From: Cyclobacterium marinum DSM 745 | Lineage (GTDB): Bacteria > Bacteroidota > Bacteroidia > Cytophagales > Cyclobacteriaceae | DNA: 64,000 nt | Direction: 5' to 3' | NCBI RefSeq assembly: GCF_000222485.1 | Contig: NC_015914.1 | Span: 4,818,001-4,882,000 of the forward strand | Part shown: piece after piece, positions 52,440-62,400 of the stretch | Layout: the number at the start of each line of letters is the position of its first letter | Numbering within the stretch: position 1 is the first letter of the stretch | Notes under the pieces: generated by a model | What the model saw: only the letters and a program-made list of their open reading frames with translations | What the model was told of the DNA's origin: nothing | The model's database searches: none | Translations under genes and position numbers: made by a program

Positions 52440-55400
52440 TCTAAAAGCATAAACGCACCGGTTTCGCTGAAATCTCTTCCATCTGCAGTGGTGTAATTTA
52501 ACTTGTATACATAATTTCCCGGACTTGCTTTTTGTCCACGATAGGTGCCATCCCAGCCAGTATCATATAGGTCTTCAGAATAATACAATATCTCTCCCCA
52601 TTTATTCATTACAGTAAAGACAATATAATCTACATGTACAAACTTAGGAAAGTAGGTGTCATTAACTCCATCTCCGTTGGGAGTAAAGACATTGGGGGTT
52701 TCAAGGAAGTAATCAGTGATTATTATTTCAAAAGTATCGTAAGTTTCGCAACCCCAAAAATCAGTTACCATTAAAGTGATTGTGTAGGTTCCGGGAACTT
52801 GATAACTATGTATAGGGTTTTCCTCCAAGCTATTGTTTCCATCACCATAATCCCAATAATAACTACTAATATTCCCACTACTATTATTGATAAATTGTAC
52901 TTCAAAATTGGCTAAATTTTCTCCATATTGACCAAAGGAAGAAGACAAATAGTCTCCTTTTGCCAAGACCACATTGTTTTCTACTTCAAAGCTACGGGTC
53001 TGAATACAACCATTGCCATCAGTGATGGTAACCTCATAATTTCCAGGACTGGTGGTTTGCATGCGGTATCCATTATTGGAAATTTCACCACTGCTCCAGA
53101 CGATGTTATATGGGGCCACGCCTCCATCTATATTTAGGTCAATTGTTTCCAATATTTCTCTGGGTTCACACTGCGTTGTGGTTGTACTGGCTAAATTTAT
53201 TTCAATTGGGTCAGGTCTTTTAACTTCAAAAGTTTGTGTTACATAACAACCCGACTGGTCAGTGACTTCTACTGAGTAATTTCCATTGGTAAGGTTAAAA
53301 ATGGAAGGTGTAATTTCTCCATTGCTCCAAGAATAATTATAGGGTGGTCTTCCTCCTGAGACTGTAAGGTTAATAGCACCACTTTCACCATTTTCACAAT
53401 CCAAGGCATCTTCTACTTGTCCTATAGCCATTAGTAAATCAGGTTCCAGCAGATTGAAAGTTCTTTCAATGGTACAACCTTTAGCGTCCTCCAAATACAC
53501 ACTGTATACTCCTGGACCTAGGTTGTACAATGAAGACTGTTCAGGACCGTGTGCCCAAGTTGCTTTTACAGGTGCAAGGCCTCCATTTAAATTCAATAAT
53601 ATGCTACCATCCATTTCTCCAAAACAGGAGATTGGGTTAACAACCGGATCAATTTCAAATACAGGCACCTCAGCAATAGTAGTTTCTTTTACCACTGTAC
53701 AGCCATTGGCATCAGTCACGGTTACTTGGTAAAATCCCGGCCCAATGCCTTCAAAAGCGCTCTGAGTTGAACCTATATTCCAACTTATTTGATAAGGTTC
53801 CACACCTCCTTGAATGTCTATAGAAAGATTGGCATCATTTGCATTGTAACAGGACACTTCTGTTTGCATCATGTTTACTTCCAGTGCTTCATCCGGTTGT
53901 GAAATGATAATATTCGATTGGCTTATCTGACAGTCATTTGCATCTATAACTTTTACCGAATATTCACCAGCTATTAATCCATCAATTTTCGGACTATTAG
54001 CAGAGATTGGTAGGCCATTTCTGGTCCATTCATAGGTATATGTGTCAGCAATTCCTCCTTCTACCAATATTGTAATGCTTCCGGTAGCTTCTCCAAAACA
54101 CAATACATTAATTGTTTCAATAACTTGAAGTGATAAAGCCTCAGGTTCTGAGATGGAATATTGTTCTGTTATTTCGCATCCATTTTCATCTGAAATAACT
54201 GCCTCATAATTTCCCGGTGAAAGGTTTGTGATATGTTCATTATTGGAAGTAAATCCATCCGGTCCTGTCCAAGTCACCATAAAACTTCCTGCCCCACCGG
54301 AAGGCGTCAAAGAAATGCTCCCATTATCAGCTTCATGGCAAGTGACTTCATAACCATTATGGAAAGACACATTTGGATTGCTCTGTAAAGGGTCAGGCTC
54401 ATTGATATTAATGATATCAGTAACTACTTCACATCCGTTTTGGTCTATAATTGTAAGTTGATAAGCGCCGGGTTTTAGGTTTTCAATGTTAGGTTTGTCT
54501 CCTGTAAATCCATCTGGTCCAGTCCATTCATAAACATAATTGCCTGAACCTCCTGTAGTACTCACATTAATCCAACCATTGTCCGCACCAAAGCAGGAAA
54601 TATTAAAACCTGTGTAATTTGAAACGTCTACTTCTTCGATTTGTAAACCTGTTGCTGGTTGCGTAATTTCTATATTTTCTATTTCTTGCAGGCAATTATT
54701 AATGTCGCTTACTGTAAAAGAATAAACACCTGCTGCGAGATTATTAAAATACCAGATTGATTCAGAGGTAGGTGGAGAAACACTGACCATTTCATCATTC
54801 TCATCAAATAAAGTATATTGATAAGGTCCCGCTGAGCTTCTTGTGATGGTGGCTGCCACCATTCCGGTAAATTGACCAAAGCAGGAAACATTTACTTTTT
54901 CATCAGGTAGTTCCGCTATTTCCAAACCTTGAGGTTCGGTGAGGGTATAGGTTTTGACAATTTCGCAACCATTAAGGTCTGTTATGGTAAGGTTATAAGT
55001 TCCTGAATAAATATTTTCTAAGCGCTCATCTGAAGAGACAAAGCCATCCGGTCCGGTCCAATTAATTGTAGAACTTCCGGTGCCACCTGAAATGTTAAGA
55101 TAGATATATCCTTCATTTCCTCCATTACATTGAACGCCAAAGCCATTGTAATCTGAAACTTCGTCTAATAGCACCAATGGATTTGGTTCTTCTATTTCAA
55201 AAGATCTACTTAGGGTACAACCTGATTCATCCGCAAGAAGCAACTCATAAGTACCGGCTTCTAATCCCTGCAAATTATCTTCAGTAGAGGCAAAACCATT
55301 TGGTCCAACCCAACTGTAGTCAATTTGTCCCTGGTTTCCTGTGACAACAAATGAAATTGATCCATCACTTTCTCCTGCACATGAAATTTCGTATCCATTA

Positions 55401-58156
55401 TAATCGGTGATTTGAATATCAGTTAATTGTAGGCCAGTCTCAGGTTGGTCAACTAGAATGTTTTCAACCAGTCGAATGCAGCCATTCGCATCTTCAATTT
55501 CCACAAAATAAAGTCCCCCTTCCAGACCTTTAAAAGAATAGTTATCTTCAGTAAAATTAGTAACCTGCTGTAAAGTTGAACTTTCGTTCATCAGCTTTAA
55601 GGTTATGGTATAGGGTGGAAGAGATTGTTGGTCAAAAGAAATGGTAAATTCTCCATTTTTCTCTCCAAAACATGTTACCGGAATACGGGCATCGAGGTCT
55701 TCAGTTACAATTAATTCATTTGGCTCGGTGATTTCATAATTTGCGTCTATCAAACAGCCGTTTTCATCAGATATAGCTAAAGTATAGGATCCTGCTTCTA
55801 GGTTGGTTAAGCTACTTTCTTCAGAAGTGAAACCATCCGGACCTGACCAAACATATGTATAATTACCGGTTCCTCCTGATGGGTTGGGATTTATACTGGC
55901 ATCGGCTGCACCAAAGCAACTAATATTGAATCCATTGCTTTCCGGAATGATTTCATTTAGTGTCAAAGGGGCAGGTTCTTCTATAATTATGCTTTCAATC
56001 CTCGCTGTACATACGTTTTCATCGGTAACAATAAATTGATATTCCCCCGGTTCAAGGTTGTTTATATCCTTACTTGTCGCTTCAAAGCCATTAGGACCTG
56101 TCCAGAAATAATCTAACTCTCCAACTCCTCCGGTAATGTCTAAGCCAATGCTACCATCAGCAGCACCTGCACAAGATATTTGAAACCCATTGAAATCTGA
56201 AACAGTAGTATTTTGAATCATCAATCCTGTAGCCGGCTCATCTACCACAATATCCTCTAAGAGAAAATTACATCCCTGGCTATTTTCAATTTTGAAATCG
56301 TAGGTACCGCCTGGCAGGTCTCTAAAAAACAAAGTGTCCGAAGATGGGGTAGTTATAGGGCCAAATATTTCTCTTAATTCATCATCATGAAAAACTTCAA
56401 TGGAAAATGGAGTAGGAGTGTTTTCAAACAATTCTATGGCAATAATACCGGTTTCTTCTCCAAAACACCTAACATTTTGTCTCAGCTCATCAAGTTCAGT
56501 TAAAGTCAGAGGATCAGGTTCAGTTAATGAGAAGTTTTTTGCTAAAATACAACCGTTTTCATCCGTTAACAATACGGCATAGGCTCCCGGAGCTAATTCT
56601 TGTCTCGTAAATACATCATCATTTGTACTTGGTGGTAAGATATCCAGATCATCTGTATTAGGGGCATTTAAATCGTCAAAATTACCGGTATACCAAGCAA
56701 TGGTATAGCCCGGAACCCCACCGGAAGGATTGATGGTTATTTCCCCATCATTGGAACCATTACAAGTAATATTTTGGATGGTTTCAGAGAGGACCAAGGC
56801 ATCCGGACCTTCGACTGTTATCCATGGGGTAGATTTTTCGCACACAAGAGGATCGGCTCCAGCAATATCAAATAACCTTCCCCTGTCTGTAATGGTAGCA
56901 TAATAATCACCGGCAGGTAAGTTTTGTAGTTTGCTTTCCATGCCAATGATTTCACCATCTACAGTTACAAAAGTGCTGATGTCGCCTTCTACTTCTTCAC
57001 TGTTTTCGTTAAACCAGGTGACACCGTATTTGATCCATTCTTCTCGAGGGTTTTCTGTAAAAGGTTGGGACCAACCTCCGCTAATAAGTAAACTTATTTC
57101 TCCATTGGCCTCGCCATAGCAGGCAAGATGCTCAACGGATTCGTCCATTTCTATTGGTTCCGGAATAACAATTGTAAAACTTTCACGCCCATTACATTGA
57201 AACCTGTCTTCGATTTCTAAGGTATAAGTTCCTACTTCTAAATTTTGGACCTGGATAACGGCGAAGCCATCATCGTCTGAAACCAAATCAAAAGCAGTGG
57301 GCGTTTCATTACCATCTTCATCTATAATCACAAAATTGTTTACCGGAAGGGCTGCATTGAAAATAATAAATTCAACGACTCCGGTATCATCATCAGGGCA
57401 TAGAAAACCAGCAAAGTTTAGTTCAAAATCCAATGAATAAGCCTGTCCAAGCGGACCGGCATTTCTATAATATTCTCTGCCCATATTGTCTATGGCCTCA
57501 ATTTTATATTGGGCTTCTCGGTCCAATTCATTGTCTAAGCCAAAGGTAACAGAGGCTGAACTTTGAAAGGGAGCGGTATTGTCCACTGTAACAGTAGAGA
57601 GAATATTATCTGATTCATCAATCAGATTAAAGGTAAAAGGGAAAGATTCTTCATGTCTTTGATCCGGCTTATAGGCACTTACGGATAAAGTTATGGTGCC
57701 TTGGCAACTATTTTCAAAATAGGACAGGGGTAAAATAGGAGGGATAACAAGTACTTTGAAAGGATAAGTTTCGCTTACATCTACACCGTCAGAAACCTGA
57801 ATATTGACCGTTATTTCTTTCCCTTTTGAGTCCCAACTATCATCATATATTTCCTCCGGATCAATGGTTTGACCCGAAAATGAATATCCGGTACCGGAAA
57901 GGATTGCTAGGCTCAAATTAGATTTATCACCTGAATAATCTATAGTAAGCATGTCAAGAGTAATTTCCAGGTCTCCATTATAAAGCACTTGGGTTTCCAC
58001 TTGGTCAGATATAGTAATGGGTGCGAATAGGGTGAATATCTCGCCTTTTGATTCAAAAATTTGATAGGTAAGTACTAAAGATAATACCAGTCCAGAAAGT
58101 AAGCGCATGAAAGTACTTTTAAACTGCTTAGGTAAAATTTTGGTAAAAATATTCAA
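52436..58156 (-). CDS. Giant SprB-repeat adhesin with T9SS type B CHU_C tail (copy 2)
   Basis: A 1906-residue surface adhesin. A basic-hydrophobic N-terminal signal (RLLSGLVLSLVLTYQI) leads into a cadherin-like stretch (TISDQVETQVLYNGDLEITL). Then 16 SprB-type repeats of roughly 75-95 residues follow, each with a C-x-G-x-x-x-(D/N/T)-G-x-(I/V) core such as ISCFGAADASINPNPSGG and a Y-x-(W/V)-(S/T)-G-P-(D/N)-G-F strand. A PKD domain (YYWDYGDGNNS ... FEIIITD) precedes the C-terminal gliding-motility tail, NVFTPNGDGVNDTYFP ... YVYKLNYTTADGRDFS, which directs export by type IX secretion. The PorP/SprF gene overlaps its end by 4 bp. Likely an extracellular adhesin for gliding or attachment. Confidence 0.92.
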   Translation of the reverse strand: MNIFTKILPKQFKSTFMRLLSGLVLSLVLTYQIFESKGEIFTLFAPITISDQVETQVLYNGDLEITLDMLTIDYSGDKSNLSLAILSGTGYSFSGQTIDPEEIYDDSWDSKGKEITVNIQVSDGVDVSETYPFKVLVIPPILPLSYFENSCQGTITLSVSAYKPDQRHEESFPFTFNLIDESDNILSTVTVDNTAPFQSSASVTFGLDNELDREAQYKIEAIDNMGREYYRNAGPLGQAYSLDFELNFAGFLCPDDDTGVVEFIIFNAALPVNNFVIIDEDGNETPTAFDLVSDDDGFAVIQVQNLEVGTYTLEIEDRFQCNGRESFTIVIPEPIEMDESVEHLACYGEANGEISLLISGGWSQPFTENPREEWIKYGVTWFNENSEEVEGDISTFVTVDGEIIGMESKLQNLPAGDYYATITDRGRLFDIAGADPLVCEKSTPWITVEGPDALVLSETIQNITCNGSNDGEITINPSGGVPGYTIAWYTGNFDDLNAPNTDDLDILPPSTNDDVFTRQELAPGAYAVLLTDENGCILAKNFSLTEPDPLTLTELDELRQNVRCFGEETGIIAIELFENTPTPFSIEVFHDDELREIFGPITTPSSDTLFFRDLPGGTYDFKIENSQGCNFLLEDIVVDEPATGLMIQNTTVSDFNGFQISCAGAADGSIGLDITGGVGELDYFWTGPNGFEATSKDINNLEPGEYQFIVTDENVCTARIESIIIEEPAPLTLNEIIPESNGFNISCFGAADASINPNPSGGTGNYTYVWSGPDGFTSEESSLTNLEAGSYTLAISDENGCLIDANYEITEPNELIVTEDLDARIPVTCFGEKNGEFTISFDQQSLPPYTITLKLMNESSTLQQVTNFTEDNYSFKGLEGGLYFVEIEDANGCIRLVENILVDQPETGLQLTDIQITDYNGYEISCAGESDGSISFVVTGNQGQIDYSWVGPNGFASTEDNLQGLEAGTYELLLADESGCTLSRSFEIEEPNPLVLLDEVSDYNGFGVQCNGGNEGYIYLNISGGTGSSTINWTGPDGFVSSDERLENIYSGTYNLTITDLNGCEIVKTYTLTEPQGLEIAELPDEKVNVSCFGQFTGMVAATITRSSAGPYQYTLFDENDEMVSVSPPTSESIWYFNNLAAGVYSFTVSDINNCLQEIENIEITQPATGLQIEEVDVSNYTGFNISCFGADNGWINVSTTGGSGNYVYEWTGPDGFTGDKPNIENLKPGAYQLTIIDQNGCEVVTDIININEPDPLQSNPNVSFHNGYEVTCHEADNGSISLTPSGGAGSFMVTWTGPDGFTSNNEHITNLSPGNYEAVISDENGCEITEQYSISEPEALSLQVIETINVLCFGEATGSITILVEGGIADTYTYEWTRNGLPISANSPKIDGLIAGEYSVKVIDANDCQISQSNIIISQPDEALEVNMMQTEVSCYNANDANLSIDIQGGVEPYQISWNIGSTQSAFEGIGPGFYQVTVTDANGCTVVKETTIAEVPVFEIDPVVNPISCFGEMDGSILLNLNGGLAPVKATWAHGPEQSSLYNLGPGVYSVYLEDAKGCTIERTFNLLEPDLLMAIGQVEDALDCENGESGAINLTVSGGRPPYNYSWSNGEITPSIFNLTNGNYSVEVTDQSGCYVTQTFEVKRPDPIEINLASTTTTQCEPREILETIDLNIDGGVAPYNIVWSSGEISNNGYRMQTTSPGNYEVTITDGNGCIQTRSFEVENNVVLAKGDYLSSSFGQYGENLANFEVQFINNSSGNISSYYWDYGDGNNSLEENPIHSYQVPGTYTITLMVTDFWGCETYDTFEIIITDYFLETPNVFTPNGDGVNDTYFPKFVHVDYIVFTVMNKWGEILYYSEDLYDTGWDGTYRGQKASPGNYVYKLNYTTADGRDFSETGAFMLLE

Positions 58157-58393
58157 TATTAAAATGTTTGTTAAAAATTATACTTACTTAAAGCTGAACC
58201 CATATCAACAACTAAATTTAGAAAATACCTATTAAAAAATTATGTTATTTTTAATTTATTAAAATTTTTTTAATGCCCTATAAATATAGTGGTTATGACA
58301 TTTTATAAAATGATCTTTTATGGATAACATCATAATCAAAATAACCGGTATAAAGTAATTCTTTCGGCATTACCCACCCAATTGATGAGCCAT

Positions 58394-59422
58394 TCAATAC
58401 CTTCTTCCATTGCTGGTTGGACAGGGAAGAATAGTTTGCATAAACTTTTTCCTCCTTAGGTCTGTAAAATAGATGGAGACTTCATGAGAAACATGGGCCG
58501 GATTGCTAAACTTATTCAACATATAGTCATAACTATATGCCATGGTGATACCGCTCATTAAACTAAATCCTAATACTGCATTGATTGAGTTTTGATCCGG
58601 TAATTCATTGAATCGGGTTATATTCCTGAACCCTAAACCACCAATAAAATTTTCAACTTGTATTTGTGGAATTACTTCTATTTGCTGAAAGGTACCTTGT
58701 CTCTTATAATTAAAAGAGACTGAAAATACCTTACGTACCTCTCCGGATTTAAACATTCTTCGGTCCAAATTTTTAACATAACCTCCGTGAATATCCCATT
58801 TTATGGGAAGTTCATTTCCTATTCCATCTTCCAGAAAGCCTATATTGGGTCGAGATACGTGGCTACTACTTAGACCAAACCAAAAATCAGGGGCTTGGAA
58901 CAGTGCTCCAAATGATAAATCAGGGTACCATTTGCTGTCTTCACCCGGCAGTAGATCGATTGTTGAAGAATTAACTGTCCTGTTTAATAGGTCAATTTGA
59001 TCCCCAAAAACCATTTCCTGTAAAGTCAGACTTCTATTGACCAGTCCCAATTGACCTCCAAATCTTAAGAAACTTTCATTGTTTAGTATTAATTTATAAG
59101 ATAGGTATCCTGCAATATCGGTGGACTTAATTTTAAGCAATGACTCAGAAAATTGAGAGGCAGAAAAGCCAAAACCGACATTGGTCTCATCTACAAAGTT
59201 ATCATAATAGATTCCTGAAGCAGTAAAATCATAACCCAACCCGGGCCATTGTTTTCTGTAATTGATGCCAATACGGGTAGTTTCCATGGCCCCTGCAAAA
59301 GCCGGACTAAGGTTGAGTGGAGCTGCGTAAAACTGTGTAAATTGGAAATCCTGTGCCAATAAATCCAAGGGGTAGGATAAAAAGCAACTTACAAACAGCA
59401 TTATAAATTTTATATTTCTCAT
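58394..59422 (-). CDS. PorP/SprF-family type IX secretion protein (copy 1)
   Basis: A 342-residue PorP/SprF outer-membrane barrel protein, nearly the same as the copy at 51408. Signal (NIKFIMLFVSCFLSYPLDLLAQ), then DFQFTQFYAAPLNLSPAFAGAM, GYDFTASGIYYDNFVDETNVGFGFS and RNITRFNELPDQNSINAVLG. Divergence from the other copy is concentrated in the signal peptide and in strands near residues 60-75 (ASGIYYDNF versus AYGLYFDTY). It overlaps the upstream adhesin gene by 4 bp (59419-59422), the same junction as in the other pair. The 237 bp to the next adhesin must contain that gene's promoter. Confidence 0.92.
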   Translation of the reverse strand: MRNIKFIMLFVSCFLSYPLDLLAQDFQFTQFYAAPLNLSPAFAGAMETTRIGINYRKQWPGLGYDFTASGIYYDNFVDETNVGFGFSASQFSESLLKIKSTDIAGYLSYKLILNNESFLRFGGQLGLVNRSLTLQEMVFGDQIDLLNRTVNSSTIDLLPGEDSKWYPDLSFGALFQAPDFWFGLSSSHVSRPNIGFLEDGIGNELPIKWDIHGGYVKNLDRRMFKSGEVRKVFSVSFNYKRQGTFQQIEVIPQIQVENFIGGLGFRNITRFNELPDQNSINAVLGFSLMSGITMAYSYDYMLNKFSNPAHVSHEVSIYFTDLRRKKFMQTILPCPTSNGRRY

Positions 59423-62400
59423 TCCAAAAGCATGAAAGCACCGGTGCTACTAAAATTTCTTCCATCTGCAGTGGTGTAGTTTAACTTATATACGTAATTG
59501 CCGGGAGCGGATTTTTGCCCACGGAAAGTACCATCCCAACCTGGGTCTTTAATGTCCGAAGATTGATACAATATTTCTCCCCAGGTGTTCATTATTATAA
59601 GTGATAGGCTATTGATATTTAAAAACTTGGGGAAAAAATAATCATTGAGACCATCACCATTAGGACTAAATACGTTAGGCGTTTCTAAGAAAAAATCAGT
59701 GATTTTTATTGAAAAAGAAGAGCTGGTTTCACATCCCCAAATATCAGTCGCAATTAAAGTGACTTGATAAGTTCCGGGAAGTTTGTAGCGGTAGGTAGGT
59801 GAGGCTTCATATGAATTGTTTCCATCACCAAAATCCCAATAATATAAACCTATATTTCCATTGCTTTTGTTGGTGAATTTTACATCAAAATTGACTAAGT
59901 TTTCCCCATATTGCGGAAATGATTCAGATAAATATTCTCCTTTTACTAATATTACATTGTTTTGTACAGAAAAACTTTGGGTTTGCACACAGCCCTTGCT
60001 GTCGGTAACTGTCACTTGATAATTGCCGGGTGCGCTCGCCTCCATTCGATAACCATCCTCATATACCTCTCCACTACTCCACTGAATGGAGTAGGGAGCA
60101 ACTCCTCCTTCAATTTTTAGTTCATTTATTTCCAAAATTTCTTTGGGCTCACATTGGGAACTTACCGTATTGGTCAAGCTAATATTTAAAGGGGCAGGCC
60201 GGTTCACTTTAAATGTTTTGCTTACATAGCATCCTGATTGATCTGTAATATTAACGGTGTAAGAACCATTGGTTAGATTGGATAGGGAAGGGCTGTTTTC
60301 GCCATTGCTCCATTTGTAGTTATAAGGGGCTCTGCCACCTGATACCTCAAGCAATATCTTTCCACTCTGACCATTTTGGCAGGAGGATGCATCTTGTACT
60401 TGGCCCACTGCTTCCAAAGGTTCAGGCTCAACCAAATTAAAAGTTCTTTCAATGGTACAGTTATTGGCATCTTTTAAAAAAACCTTATAAACTCCCGGGC
60501 TTAAATTATAAATGGCTGATTGCTCAGGTCCATGTTCCCAGGTGGCTGTCACAGGTGCTTTACCTCCTTCAAGGTTTAATTGTATGCTACCATCTTTAGC
60601 ACCAAAGCAAGAAATCGGATTTACCACAGGCTCCACCTTAAATACTGGAACTTCTTTAATGGTGGTTTCTTTGAAGACTACACAGCCAGTGGCATCTGTT
60701 ACCGTGACTTGGTATAGGCCGGGTCCTATACCTTTAAAAGAACTTTGATTATCACCGGTATTCCATTCGATTTGGTAAGGTTTGATACCTCCTTTTATAG
60801 CAATGGATAAATTGGCATCATTGGCCCCATAACAGGAAACCTCTGTTTGTACCATCGATACTTCCAAAGGAGCAGTGGGTTGTGAAATGGTAATGGCTGA
60901 GCTGCTGGCAACACAACCATTGGCATCAATGACCGATACTTTGTAAGTACCTGATAAAAGGTTATCTGCCTTAGGGGAATTTAAATTAATGGCTAAACCG
61001 TCTTTTTCCCATTGGTATTGATAGCTGCCGGTAATTCCTCCTGAGACAATAAAAGATAAGCTGCCTGTGGGGGCTCCATGGCAGGAGACATCTGTTTTAT
61101 TATTTAGCCTGATGGTTAAAGGTTCAGGCTCCCTAATGTTGAAATGCTCACTTATTTCACAACCGTTTTCATCAATTATATTTACTTGGTAATTTCCCGG
61201 TGAAAGGTCCTTTATATCCCCGGCATTAGAAGTAAAACCATCAGGTCCTGACCAAACTATTCTATAAACCCCACTGCCTCCGGTAATATTTAGCGAAACT
61301 TGCCCATCATTGGCCCCATTGCAACTTATTTCAAAACCATTCTTGACTTTTACTAGGGGAGTGAACAGCAAAGGATCAGGTTGTTTGATACTTATTATTT
61401 CTGTAAGGGCTTCACAGCCATTTTGATCAATAATGGTAAGGTGGTAATCACCGGGAATTAAATTTTCAATAGTAGGACCATTGGCTTTGAAATTCCCCGG
61501 CCCTGACCAATCAAATTTCAAATTCCCGGAACCTCCGGAAGTTGTTACCTCAATCCAGGCATCTGCTGCTTCAAAACAACTAATATTATATCCGTTAAAT
61601 GAAGAAACTTCCACCTTATCAATACTCAATCCGGCTTGTGGTTGGGTGATTTCGAGTTGGTCTATCTCTTTAAAACAGTTATTGGCATCGATTACCTTTA
61701 TCCTGTAAGTGTTGGCAGGAAGGTTTCTGAAAAACCATTCTTGTTGTACAGTAGGGGGTGAAGTTTCTAAAATGTCTCCATTAAGGTTTGACAATTCATA
61801 CCTATATGGCCCTGCTGAACTTCGTGTTATGCTTGCAGCCAATACGCCAGTTTCTTGACCGAAACAGGAAATATTAATTCTTTGATCTGCTAATTCTTCA
61901 ATTTCTAGGCCTTGAGGTTCTGTAAGGGTGTAGCTTTTGGTTATTTCGCAACCATTTATGTCTGTTATTGTAGCTTGGTAAATGCCAGGAAAAATATTTT
62001 TTAAGCTGTCAGTGTCTGAACTGAAGCCATTTGGCCCTTTCCATTTTATTTCAGTATTTCCAGATCCTCCGGAAATATCCAAATAAATGTAACCTTCATT
62101 TCCACCATTACAATGCACCCCAAATCCATTGTAGTCAGATACATCCTCTTTAACTTCCAGTGGAAAAGGAGATTTCAGGTCAAAGTCCCTCTGCAATGTA
62201 CAGCCGTTTTGATCTGTTATTAAGACATGGTAATTTCCTGCTTCTAGGCCTTCCAATTGGGTTTTTGTAGATGTAAATCCATTGGGACCTGTCCAGTTAT
62301 AAGTTAGATTGCCTTGGTTTCCGGTGATGTTGAATGAAATAGCTCCATCTGTTCCTCCCGCGCAAGTGATTTGGTATCCATTAAAATCTGACAATTGTAA